Shown here in pieces: positions 1 through 9,608 of a DNA stretch of 64,000 bases. Both the position numbers and the translations under genes were made by a program. This DNA comes from Diphasiastrum complanatum (taxonomy: Eukaryota; Streptophyta; Lycopodiopsida; Lycopodiales; Lycopodiaceae), in assembly GCA_029204225.1 (NCBI GenBank), contig CM055094.1:7897969-7961968 (forward strand), in the 5' to 3' direction. The first letter of the stretch is position 1. Every line of letters begins with the position of its first letter. The notes beneath the pieces are model-generated. The model was given only the letters and a program-made list of their open reading frames with translations, was not told the DNA's origin and made no database searches.

Positions 1-127
1 TGGGACCAGCACACCATTGAACTTCATTGCAATACAACAAACAACAGTTCTAGCGGAGATGCCACTAGAAAAGCAACAATTCCATGCCCCTGTGTTAGCC
101 GTCACACGAGCATAGAAGAGGAAGGAA

Positions 128-538
128 GTGGCTCTCTCACCACCACCATCAGTCTCTGATGACTATCCCTCAACTTCAGCACCATATCCGAATGTGAAGA
201 AAGAGAGGAGACAGTACCAGAAGATACGACATTGGGTACAGAGAGCACAATCGGAGGAAAAAGAGCAAGAAAAGGCCAACCCTATGGAACCTCCTGCTGA
301 TGAAGAACCAAAACCACAAACGGGCTCACTACTATGCACTGATCAGAACGATCGATTGCATCATCATAAACCACCTTTCCACATAATGAAGCCAAAAGAA
401 CCATGCACTGAAATACTCACAAGCCTGTTGGTGAGTCGTGTTAGTTTACCTCTCGGAGAATTACTGCGGATTGTGACACAAGCTAAAAGACTTTTGGTTG
501 AATGGGCCAAAATAGAAGTGGAACCAGTAGCATCATAG
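128..538 (+). pseudogene. Ty3/gypsy gag-to-protease linker fragment
   Basis: An open stretch of 136 codons is rich in Lys, Glu and Pro (for example KKERRQYQKI) and ends just before the protease block. It contains no zinc knuckle. Its last third (EILTSLLVSRVSLPLGELLR) resembles the low-complexity linker that precedes the protease in plant gypsy polyproteins with a DGGS-type active site. The role is inferred from position. It stops at 536-538, while protease-like sequence continues in the same orientation from about 554, so at least one stop separates them. Confidence 0.5.
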
Positions 539-541
539 CCC

Positions 542-1498
542 ATATATTGTACAAGCTATGATGAGACAAGTAACATCCTCCACATCAGGACAACATGGGA
601 GAGTGAGAAACACAACATCACCCTGTCAATCAAACACAAGAGATTCGAGAATGAGGTGGCAATGGTAGATGGAGGATCAGATGTCAATTTGATCTTCGTT
701 ACTTTGTATCAAAAGTGGGATTTATAGGGATTGAAGTCAACAAAATTTGCGATCAAGCTAGCAGATCAATCTTGTGTAAAACCAAAGGGTGTGGTTGCAG
801 ATATCCCTGTAAAAATAGTAGGCATGCAGTTTGTGATCACTTTTGTAGTGATGGACATACCTGAGTCCCCATCTGCATACCGTGTTTTACTAGAAAGGCC
901 ATGGTTGAGGACTGTACAAGTAGTTCACAACTGGGGTATGGGAAAACTCACCTTTGAAAATAGAGAACAGGTTGTGAAGGTCGATTTAACCACATGGGCA
1001 GTAAAACCTATTACACCCAAGGTTGATGACGGATCATCCATGATAGATCATGCGATAGATCGCCCAAGGCAATCCAAGGGTGGTCACTATGATTCAGAGA
1101 CGGATGTCATGAGATGGATGGATGCATTAGCAATGATTGACTACCAAGTATGTCAATATGAATTGGATCCTGAACCCAGCACATCTTCACCCAAGTGTTA
1201 CACCATGGACACACCAATTACATTTGGGGTGAATGTGATCAACCTAGCATGGTTGTCAGCAGAATTTATTGAGAATCCAGTCGATGATTTAGTCCCTTGG
1301 AAATATGCTCTGACTTACAACCAAGAGACTGAACTGACTGATGAGCAAGTCCTACAGCACTTGGACCCTGATCGCTACGGAATTAAGAGAGTACCAGCTC
1401 AACCGCCACAAGAATCTGCTATGGCGAAAGTTTCAAGAATAGATCCACCAAAGGCACCTGTGAACAAGAAGAACCAGTTGAAACAATGCTACAACTAG
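542..1498 (+). pseudogene. Ty3/gypsy aspartic protease (retropepsin) remnant
   Basis: In frame 2 the sequence reads MVDGGSDVNLI at 662-694, which is the retropepsin active-site loop in the DGGS variant; the common form is DSG or DTG. It is followed by KLADQSCVKPKGVV, the VVMDIPES strand and LLERPWLR, the usual order of a clan AA protease domain. An in-frame TAG lies at 725-727, about 20 codons after the catalytic aspartate. The rest, to 1498, is a linker toward the RT with no recognised domain. The enzyme would cut the Gag-Pol polyprotein, but this copy cannot make it intact. Confidence 0.8.
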
Positions 1499-1662
1499 GT
1501 GATCCGATGGAGTGATCTCTCTCGAAGAAGCTATAGCTACAGTGGATGTTGATATTTGCAACCACTTCATTCTCTTTTTAGATGACGGAAAATCAAAAGA
1601 TGACCAGTCGGGCAAAGATCAATATGCTGAAAGAGGAATCTTGACGAGCACCAATTCACGAG

Positions 1663-2890
1663 ATGCCTGAGACCTTCAAAAACTGTACCTTGGACGACGT
1701 GGTAATTATGATGCCGCAAGCCCAGCAAAAACCTGATCAAAGTCAAACACCAGCGGAACAAGTCTTCGAGGGACCTGCGCGAACGCAATGCATGAAGCTT
1801 GTCGAGCCAGGTGAAGAAGAAAAGATCGTACACGTGGGAGAGCAGTTAACGCCCACACAATTCAAAAGACTACGAACATTGTTGGAGCACAAGGAGTGTT
1901 TTGCCTGGAATTACAGTGATCTGAAGGGCATTCCACCAATGGTAGTCCAGCACACCATACCCTTGGTGGATGGAGCAATCCCCAAAGTAAGTCGTTATTA
2001 CCGCTGCAACCCAAACTATACAGAACTAATCAAACAAGAGTTGCAGAAGCTGTTAGATGCTAATTTTATCTATGAAATCGAACACACATAATGGGTCTCA
2101 CCAATAGTTATAGTACCCAAGAAGAATGGCAAAATGCGAATCTATGTGAATCTGAAGGCGCTAAATGCAGTCACTAAAAAAAATTAGTTTTCTTTACCCT
2201 TTACGAAAAGTGTCCTTGATAGAGTAGCTAGGGCCGAAGCCTACAGTTTTTTGGACGGTCTCAGCGATTAAAATCAAGTGAAGATAGTGCCACAGGACCA
2301 GCATAAGACATCATTCGCCACAGAATGGAGAACCTATGCCTATAAGGTGATGCCATTCGGACTTTGCAATGCCCCAAGCACTTTCCAAGAAGTCATGCAA
2401 GTGGCATTCAAAGAATATTTGCAGAAATTTTTGGAAATTTTCTTGGACGATCTGTGCGTGCATGGACCAAACTCTGAACACTTATCCAATCTGGAGAAGG
2501 TGCTACAAAAATGTCGTGAATTCCGGATCTCCTTGAATCCAAGAAAATGTCAATTTTGGGCTACACATGGCTTGATTCTTGGCCATATAGTATCTAGACA
2601 CAGGATTGTCACAAACCTATCAGAAATCAGGATCATTGTTGATCTACCACCACCAGGAACGATTTGTGAGGTCTACATCTTTATGGGTCATGCTAACTAT
2701 TACAAGATTTTTATTCTGGATTTTGTGAAATCAGCACGACCAATTTACAAACTCACAATGGATCCACATTGGAATGAGAAAGCCCTAAGGGCTTTCAAAA
2801 AACTTAAAGATGCATCGGTCTCAGCACCAATCCTACGTTCGCTCAATTGGTCTCAGCACCAATCCTACGAACGCATCGAAGTATGCAGTT
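1663..2890 (+). pseudogene. Ty3/gypsy reverse transcriptase remnant
   Basis: The first 140 codons (1663-2091) hold the RT N-terminal connection, including HTIPLVDGAIPK and a conserved ELIKQELQKLLDANFI helix. The same frame continues after a TAA at 2089-2091 with WVSPIVIVPKKNGKMRI (RT motif 1), a second stop near 2185, then the motif-A region SFLDGLSD, where a TAA at 2269-2271 sits at the usual Tyr position. Further on are VMPFGLCNAPSTFQ (motif B) and FLDDL, the YxDD box with Phe/Leu in the first two positions, then the GLILGHIVS strand. The RT would copy element RNA into cDNA. Three stops make it non-functional. Confidence 0.9.
2817..2869 (+). repeat. 32-bp-period duplication inside pol
   Basis: A 21-bp string occurs at 2817-2837 and again at 2849-2869 with no mismatch. 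The period of 32 is not a multiple of three, so the duplication shifts the RT frame relative to the RNase H that follows. Confidence 0.9.
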
Positions 2891-3337
2891 AGAGCAGTCT
2901 TAACCCAACCAGGAGAACACAAAAAAGATTTTCCAATCCGATTTGCAAGCCGACAGCTCAGTGATATAGAAATGAATTATTCAACCATAGAGAGAGAAGC
3001 ACTGGCAATGATATATGCAGTTAAGAAGTTTCGACATTACCTGATGGCCACACACTTTATCTTTTATACGGACCATCAACCCTTGCTCTATCTTGTTAAC
3101 AAAACCTGCAACACAGGGAGAATCACTCGATGGCTACTTCTCTTGTTAGAGTTTGATTTTTGGATAGTGGTTCGTAAGGGAAAACAACACTACATGGCAG
3201 ATCATGTATTGTGTATCAAGAGGAAGGAGGTTGCAACCCAACCTGATGATGAGCTACCCGATGTTGCCTTATTTTATATTGATACAGTACCGGAATGGGC
3301 TGCCAACATAGTTGAGTATCTAATGAGGGGCCAATAA
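2871..3337 (+). pseudogene. Ty3/gypsy RNase H remnant
   Basis: The frame-2 translation contains YAVRAVLTQPG, FASRQLSDIEMNYSTIEREALA and FYTDHQPLLYL, the usual plant gypsy RNase H landmarks: first strand, the YSTIE(R/K)E helix and the TDH(Q/K)PL motif with a catalytic Asp. It then runs into the GKQHYMADHVLC connection toward the integrase. The frame differs from the RT frame because of the 32-bp duplication just upstream. Its role would be to degrade the RNA strand of the hybrid. It is open for about 155 codons but cut off from the upstream domains. Confidence 0.88.
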
Positions 3338-3364
3338 GACAAATCACTACCAAAGGCGGATCAG

Positions 3365-4539
3365 CGGAAATTAATCTTGAAGGCTAGACCTTATCGGTTG
3401 ATTGTTGGCCAATTGTACCGAAGAGGACCAGATGAGATTTTTTGGCGATGTATTCTCCCTCATGAGGCAACCCAAATCATTTTACTTTCACATGAAGGCA
3501 TGGGTGGAGGTCATTTTGCATCCGACATTACAAATCGCAAGATCTTGCAATCAGGATGCTGGTGACCAACCATTCATAAGGATATGAAGGAATACCTGAG
3601 GAAATACGATGTGTCTCAAAGGGCAAGGAGACCAACAAGATTGAATTATGACCTTCTGCACCCGGTCTTAGCCCAAGCATCATTTGAAAAATGGGGATTG
3701 GATTACATTGGTCCAATTCACCTTGCAGCAAGAAGTACCTAAGCTCGATACATAATTGTGGCCATCGACTGTCTCACCAAGTGGGTCGAAGCCAAGGCAG
3801 TAAGAGTAGCTGATGCTAGGACTACTGCCAATTTCTCTATGAAAACATCATTGTACGCTTTGGGAGCCTGGTGGAGATAGTCAACAATCGCAGGAGTCAT
3901 TTCATCAATGAGACCATCAAGGTCTTGTTGGAGGAATTTTTCGTAATCCATAGAACCAGTACACCTTATTATCCTCGCAGTAATGGACAAGCGGGTCGTC
4001 CAATAAGATCTTGTGTAGCATGCTCACGAAAACAGTTGAAACTAGCAGATCAGATTGGAAACACAAGTTGTGTGATGCTTTGTGGGCATTCAGGATAGCA
4101 TATAAGAGCTGATCAAACGCCATTCCAATTGGTTTATGGTCAAGATGTTGAAATGTCAGTAGAGTTTTTAGTCCCTTCATTAAGAATTGGCACAATGCAA
4201 CACCTTGATGAATCCAGATCTCTACAATTATGCCACGAAGCTCTGCATAAACTCTATGAAACACGCTTACTAGTTGTACATGCATTGGCAGCTGAAAAGG
4301 AAAGACACAAAGCATGGCATGATCACAGGTTACAGAAAAAAGATCTTCGACCTAGAGATCTAGTTCTAATGTATAAGACCAAGGCGATCAAGGGGAAATT
4401 AAAATTCACAGGCGAAGGTCCTTATCGGATCAAAGAAATTCTCAATCATGGAGCCGTGAATTTGGAGAGGCTAGATGGAACACCTTTCGACACACCCATC
4501 AACAATAGTTGGTTGCACAAATACTGGCCACCTAAGTGA
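3365..4539 (+). pseudogene. Ty3/gypsy integrase remnant
   Basis: The integrase zinc region is visible as SHEGMGGGHF (the two His), but where the Cys pair is expected the sequence reads YDVSQRAR, so both zinc cysteines appear lost. The core starts with WGLDYIGPI and VAIDCLTKWVEAKA (first catalytic Asp). It then breaks into several frames, and the remaining DDE residues fall in shifted fragments near 3870-4020. The C-terminal block, 4129-4539, is open and holds AWHDHRLQKKDLRPRDLVL and the GEGPYRIKEIL strand typical of the GPY/F module. It ends at HKYWPPK. The enzyme would insert cDNA, but this copy is dead. Confidence 0.9.
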
Positions 4540-5428
4540 GACAGATCTAGGTTGGTGGTGTTAGGTTACGAAAAGTTCATCTGCAAGGCCGTCACCACCA
4601 TATCTAGGAAGATCAAGTCAGATCAAGCTAAATCTAGCCAAATCTGGCAAGATCAAAGAAGATCCAACAAGATCCAACAAGATCCAAGAGGAATCCAGGT
4701 CCAGATAGGATCAAGAGGGAAGTAGATCATCAGATTACACCAATAAGCCACAATTTGCATATCAGAGACCTCAATCTCAAAAACCGTGGCAAAATAAGGG
4801 CAAAGATCACCATCTATCAAGATTTTTAGATAATTACCTACAGTCAGATCTAACATGGATGTAATAGATTACTAGTTTGCAAAAGTTAAGAATCAGAGAA
4901 TCTCAAGATCTCGTCGAAAAAACACTCTAAAAGAGCACTTTTTTCATGATTTTTGGAGATCCCCTTGGAGATAGCTCTTGAAACTTAGACAGTCACTAGA
5001 TCTGAACCAAATGCATTTATAAAAATCTCTGTGAGAATTACTGATGGAAAAAACATCATTTTTTAGTGTGTGCAAGGGTTCCAAGGAGAAGAATCTTCAG
5101 AACCCTCGTAGAGCATCAAGATTATCAAACCAACCTTTGCAAAGGCCATAAATGAAATTAGAGTAGTAAAATTAGCCTGTCTACATGGTCTAATCTTGAA
5201 AATCCAACCACAAGAGCAAGTTGTGCGAGCATTCACTTCTTGCGAGGATTGAACCCTCGCAAACTGTCTGAACCCTCATAGAACCTTTGCAGGGCAGTCA
5301 AATCACCTTCTTAACTCTCGCAGACTTCTCTGAGGTCTTAGAATTTTGTGAAAAAAAAATTTGCCAAAATTTGAGTGGAACTGAACAAGGGAAAGTGAAT
5401 TTTACCTAATACGCATTCTAAATTCCAC

Positions 5429-5436
5429 TATATAAG
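5429..5436 (+). promoter_or_regulatory. TATA box upstream of the 5.6-kb ORF
   Basis: TATATAAG lies about 195 bp before the ATG at 5631, in sequence containing CT-rich and A-rich stretches. It could be the core promoter of an LTR that I could not delimit or of the unrecognised ORF itself. Confidence 0.5.
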
Positions 5437-5630
5437 GGCTGAATTCGAGTCATTTGTCACCTTTCCTAGCGAAGCGCTGTTCAAATTTCAAACCAAAAAT
5501 TTTCAATTTCTCCGAATGCAACCAAATTTTCTACAAGCCATCATCTACATACTGTCACTACCACTTTCACCATTTTTTTTTACTTTTTTTCACTCCTTCT
5601 TTATAACCAACTTTAACTATCACTGCTAAC

Positions 5631-7166
5631 ATGGCCTCCTCATTTTCTGATGACTCTAAAACCAAGCAGGTGATCCAGCGTGAGATACCATCAGCCACCC
5701 AGATTTGGCCCTTGCCTTCTGATGTCCTGATTAAACCATGGCTTTAGATTGCTGGCCCACTTCTTGAAACAATTAAGTTCTATCCAGCGCTTTTCAGCTC
5801 TGACATCAACATGGGCCTCGCCCTTCATGCTTACGCCACCTGAAATACGCCGAAGTTGCGTTTCCACTTCATGTACCAGGGTACCACGTACAAGGTATGG
5901 ATTAACACAAACTCAATGGTCATTGTTGGCATTATGTCCGGTGACCACCAGCCCATCTCTCATCATCAAGCAAAAGCCCTGATAAAACCTTTCGTCACCC
6001 AGACTGCACCAGAAATTCTAATCCAAACTAATAATGGGTACCTGATAGAGGCTATCACGGAACTAGTCATTCAGGAGGCTGCGCATCTGTTGAACAACTT
6101 TTTGGTTGTTTCAACATTTGGCAAGGACATAATCCAGTCCACACTGCTAAGTCAGATTGTGGAGTCCTTTTTGGGATTCCTTGGTCCCACGGTTGTGCCA
6201 TACAACTGGCATGCCTTTCTCATCCATGAACTAACAATCTCAATAAAGCCAAACTCCCTAGAACATATTGTAGCAGGCCCCTTGTTGTGTAATTTTGTCT
6301 GTGCACTTCTCAAGGCAAAAGTGCGCAAGTTTCATTGTTCCAGCATCTTATCATCCATTGTGCCACACACTAACCTATATCCTCCATCCACATCATCCAC
6401 GTCTACCCAACCTGTAGTCATTGACACGATGGCCAGCAAAAGAATGTGTGGCATTGCCCCCTCCACCTCATCCCCGCCTACTACCAGACACCGCACCATC
6501 ACCACCACACCAGTAATACCTCCGGTTTTTACCACCGACGCTTCCTCGTCTGTACAGCTCTCTACCACTATTTCTGTTTCCGTTTCTTTTTCTTCTATTC
6601 AATCCACAACTGCTGTTTTTATTTCCATTCCCATCTCCTTTGTTGATCCTACTTCTACCTCTGTTCCTTTTCCTACCACCCCTTCAATTATCATCGCTTC
6701 TTCCATCCCCTCTGCTTCCACCGTTGTTCCTCTCCAATTAAATAATACTGATTCACAATTGTCTCTAGACACCCTAGCGTGGATGTATGTCATAAACTTT
6801 TCACCACCACGCCAGACTACTTCAGTCTCATCTTCTCCTTCTGTCATCCACACCACCTTACAGTTTCACTCTGTTCTCTCCATTCTCTCTTTTGGACAAA
6901 TTGTCTCCACCCTTATCTCCACTTCTGTTCCTCTCACACCACTCACTTCTCCATTAAAGGTTGCCGAGGGTGACCAACTGTTGTTTGATGATGCATTTGT
7001 GCAAACTATTTTTATTCCATTACCAGATCATGCAGATCCCACCGCACCTAATGACAAGAGATCATTAGAGAAACTCATCGAACACGATGACGACGACACT
7101 ATACATGTCATTGGGGCCACTACCTCACAAGCCCCTACAATGTACCAGCCGTTCCAACAGACCTAG
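5631..7166 (+). pseudogene. Unrecognised ORF, globular N-part and Ser/Thr-rich C-part
   Basis: Starting at ATG 5631 (MASSFSDDSK), one frame runs to TAG 7164-7166 with only two early in-frame stops (about 5745 and 5841). From 5842 it stays open for about 440 codons. Residues up to roughly 6350 look globular (WINTNSMVIVGIMSGDHQP, LIEAITELVIQEA). From 6350 to 6960 the protein is dominated by Ser, Thr, Pro and Val in long low-complexity runs, and it closes with an acidic EHDDDDTIHVIG stretch. I recognise no family. Its place, in sense right after a gypsy integrase, suggests an extra element ORF, but it could also start a different element. The CT-rich coding strand could itself be repeat-derived. 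Confidence 0.5.
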
Positions 7167-7168
7167 CG

Positions 7169-7740
7169 ATGGCCTACCAAGCCTTGGGGACATTCACCCA
7201 AGATGCGGTAGCAGCTAAAGCCTCATTGGATAGTCGAGTACTGCATCTAACAATCAACAACACGCAGCTGTGAGCAGAAATCATCAAGCTGCAGCAAGAG
7301 CTAATAATTGCTCAGCAACAGAAGCAGGACGGGCACCGAGAGATCCTAAAACTGTAGCAAAAGGAGGACGGCCTCAATCAGTATATTCAGAACCTCTCCA
7401 AAGCGCTAACGAATGCTTTCACAAAGGTGTACGAGCTTCAGTCTGAAGCATCCCAATGGCTTGCCCCCCTCCAGACGCAACTCCATATATATGAAACAGA
7501 AAACACACGCCTGGGAGCGGAGGTGCAAGCATTGCAAAGCAAAAAAACTCGTTTGGTTAGCTCACCCGCACTTGACTCAAGGCCACTCTCTCAAGCAAAG
7601 ATGAATCTTTTCAAGCATCAGGTGCAGGTCTACAATCAAACTTTGAATAGCTACCAAGCGGAGTTTGGGCTAGTGCAACTCAGGAGCTCGCCCAGGCCAA
7701 ACAAGCCCTCAAGGCTTCTCAAAAATTTATAGAGCAGAAA
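7169..7740 (+). pseudogene. Coiled-coil segment after the Ser/Thr-rich ORF
   Basis: Three bases after the previous stop, in another frame, ATG 7169 opens a segment with two in-frame stops (about 7274 and 7357). It reads as a heptad-like coiled coil: LQQELIIAQQQKQDGHREIL, then KVYELQSEASQWLAP and LGAEVQALQSKKTRL, then a Gln/Ala-rich ATQELAQAKQALKASQ in yet another frame near 7675. With the upstream segment this would make one protein of about 700 residues ending in a coiled coil. Stops and shifts show it is broken here. The function is unknown. Confidence 0.5.
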
Positions 7741-7796
7741 GCTCAGCCAACCCTAGTGGTAATTCCAGTGCCACCTCTTTTTGATACTGCCCAGGT

Positions 7797-8592
7797 TGTC
7801 AGAAATGGTGAACTCCTGCAACTTTGTCGCAGCACGAACAAGACACGCAGGTTGAACGAGAACGATTCGCGACAGTCAACATGTCTTTGACTCGAATCAT
7901 GAACAATTCGTGAATCATTCGCGAATCACAAACACACATCCAGGACCACAAACTACAAAAGGGACGCAAAACAAAAACTACGAAAAGAAACAAAAAGAAT
8001 GAAAGCAAACGGGAGATTATGAATCAAACAAAGAAAAATCTTTTGCGCTGCCAACTGGCAGCTCAATGGGCTTCATGCCCAGCTGAAACGACTAGCAACG
8101 ACAAAGAGTAACTAACTAGTTGATTAGTGCTAACTAGTCTAGTAATTTGATGTTTAGCTATCTTGTAAACTCCACATAGTGGAGCTATAAACGATCCTCT
8201 CTGTATCATAACTAAGTGATGAGAATACAAAGATCTGTAAGAGACAGAGAGAGACGTAGCAAATAGAGTAAGAAAGTAAAGACACCATAGTTGTGCATGA
8301 AAGTCTGTCAACGAGCAGAACACAACGTAAGAGTAGAGTGTCAATCCGCCAACGAGCGAGACACTGACGATCTCACTCCAAAACCAAACTAACAATATGG
8401 TCGCTCTATTTTTGTGTATCTCTTTGTCTTGTGACGTGTGTCTTGATTGCTAGAATAATATATGTTCTGTGATAAGAGTTGAGTGTCTGAGATCCTGTAA
8501 GGACTTTCCCACAAAAAGATAATTCAAAGAAAGAAAATTGTTCGCGAAAGAGAAGCAGAAGACAAACATGAAACAGTGTTGCCTCTACGACA
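7797..8592 (+). mobile_element. Probable 5' LTR of a Ty1/copia element
   Basis: The right border is firm: the sequence ends in GACA at 8589-8592, directly before a tRNA-Met primer site. The left border is proposed at the TGTC of 7797-7800 because it pairs with the terminal GACA, but no second LTR copy is present to prove it. A possible TATA element (GCTATAAACG) lies near 8185. If the left border is right, the LTR sits in or beside the upstream coiled-coil ORF. Confidence 0.5.
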
Positions 8593-8605
8593 TGGTATCA
8601 GAGCC
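8593..8605 (+). promoter_or_regulatory. Copia primer binding site (tRNA-iMet)
   Basis: TGGTATCAGAGCC is the standard plant copia primer site, complementary to the 3' end of initiator tRNA-Met. It starts minus-strand cDNA synthesis and fixes the LTR end. Confidence 0.9.
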
Positions 8606-8657
8606 AACAAGTTGTCACTACTGATATCCCAACAATGATTCTTCTAGATAACATAAT

Positions 8658-9236
8658 ATGGCTACGAAAATCCAGACCAGAGTAGCAATCAGTCTCGATG
8701 GCGCCAATTACAGAATCTGAAAATTCAAAATCAAAACACTCCTGAAAGACGAAGGCATCTGGTCACTGACCGAGCTCTCAGAGGTGCAGCCTCCAGAGGG
8801 AGACCCGAGGAGAGCTGAATGGATCAGAAAGGATGAGCGCGCAATGGCGATCATCGTTTCGTCCATAAATGAAGATCTACTCATGCAAATTGAAGACTAC
8901 GAAAGCAGTCATGTAGCGTGGGAAAGATTAAAGCAGAAGTATGAAGTGAGGACTGCAGCTTCAGTCATGCACCTTCACAATCAGCTGCAATCAATACGGT
9001 GGGATGGCAACCAGTTGGATCTGCACGTTGAGAAGATCAGAATGATGTTCACTCAACTCGCTGTATCAAGATAGGAGCACCAGGTCCCAGCACCACAACA
9101 GCTAATGTACTTCATGAAATCTCTACCGACGTCCTATCAGCCGCTGAGAATGCTCATACTGAGTCTACCAAATATGACATTCGACAAAGCAGTCAATCTT
9201 GTTAAAACATCCCTCAAGACCTCCAATAGAGAATGA
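8658..9236 (+). pseudogene. Ty1/copia gag, N-terminal part, broken
   Basis: ATG 8658 lies 53 bp after the primer site. The frame reads MATKIQTRVAISLDGANYRI, with the LDGxNYxxW motif of copia Gag (DUF4219/UBN2 type); the usual Trp after it is a TGA at 8718-8720. It continues with WRLKQKYE-like AWERLKQKY and LHVEKIRMMFTQL, another TAG at 9072-9074, then FMKSLPTSYQPLRMLI and a final TGA at 9234-9236. The Cys-His zinc knuckle, protease, integrase and RT are missing, so only the 5' end of the element is present. Gag would form the virus-like particle. Two nonsense codons make it a pseudogene. Confidence 0.85.
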
Positions 9237-9239
9237 GCA

Positions 9240-9605
9240 TAAAGAACACAATAAAGGAGTGCAGTGGACGAAACCGTCCCAACCAATCCTAGATCGTCCG
9301 ATCTAGCCCCCGAGCTCTAGGGAGTATGGCAAGTCTCAATGATAGTAAGCGCTTACCAATCCGATAGCATAACGGCTGCAGACTCTCAATGAATCAAATG
9401 GACACAGGATGGGGTATATATAGAGAGAAGCCCCTCCCTTGCCTGTCTATGCAATGAAAGGTCATTTCAAACTTTTCCAATTAATTTTTTTTTAATTAAG
9501 ATGAGTTTTAATAGCTTACAAGATATATAACAAATTGGTTTTCTACTAAATTAATCTATCAATTATTAAGATGTCTAAATATCATCTCCATATTGATCTT
9601 CCCAC
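9240..9605. other. No gene seen
   Basis: Unique-looking, AT-rich sequence lies between the truncated copia gag and the first exon of the next gene. It holds a TATATATAG stretch near 9415 and a T-rich run near 9485. A TATA-like promoter for the downstream gene is possible, but I found no first coding exon. Confidence 0.4.
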
Positions 9606-9608
9606 AGA

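Larger units (their letters stand above)
1..4539 (+). mobile_element. Degenerate Ty3/gypsy retrotransposon, pol region
   Basis: Protein segments occur in the Ty3/gypsy order: a pre-protease segment, aspartic protease, reverse transcriptase, RNase H, then integrase, all on the plus strand. The integrase comes last, which separates Ty3/gypsy from Ty1/copia. The coding sequence is broken by many in-frame stops and several frameshifts, so the copy is dead. The 5' LTR and most of gag lie before the window, and I could not define a 3' LTR after 4539. The stretch at 4600-4700 is a cryptic GATCAA/GATCCAAC-rich simple repeat. The separate coding blocks are listed below. Confidence 0.93.
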
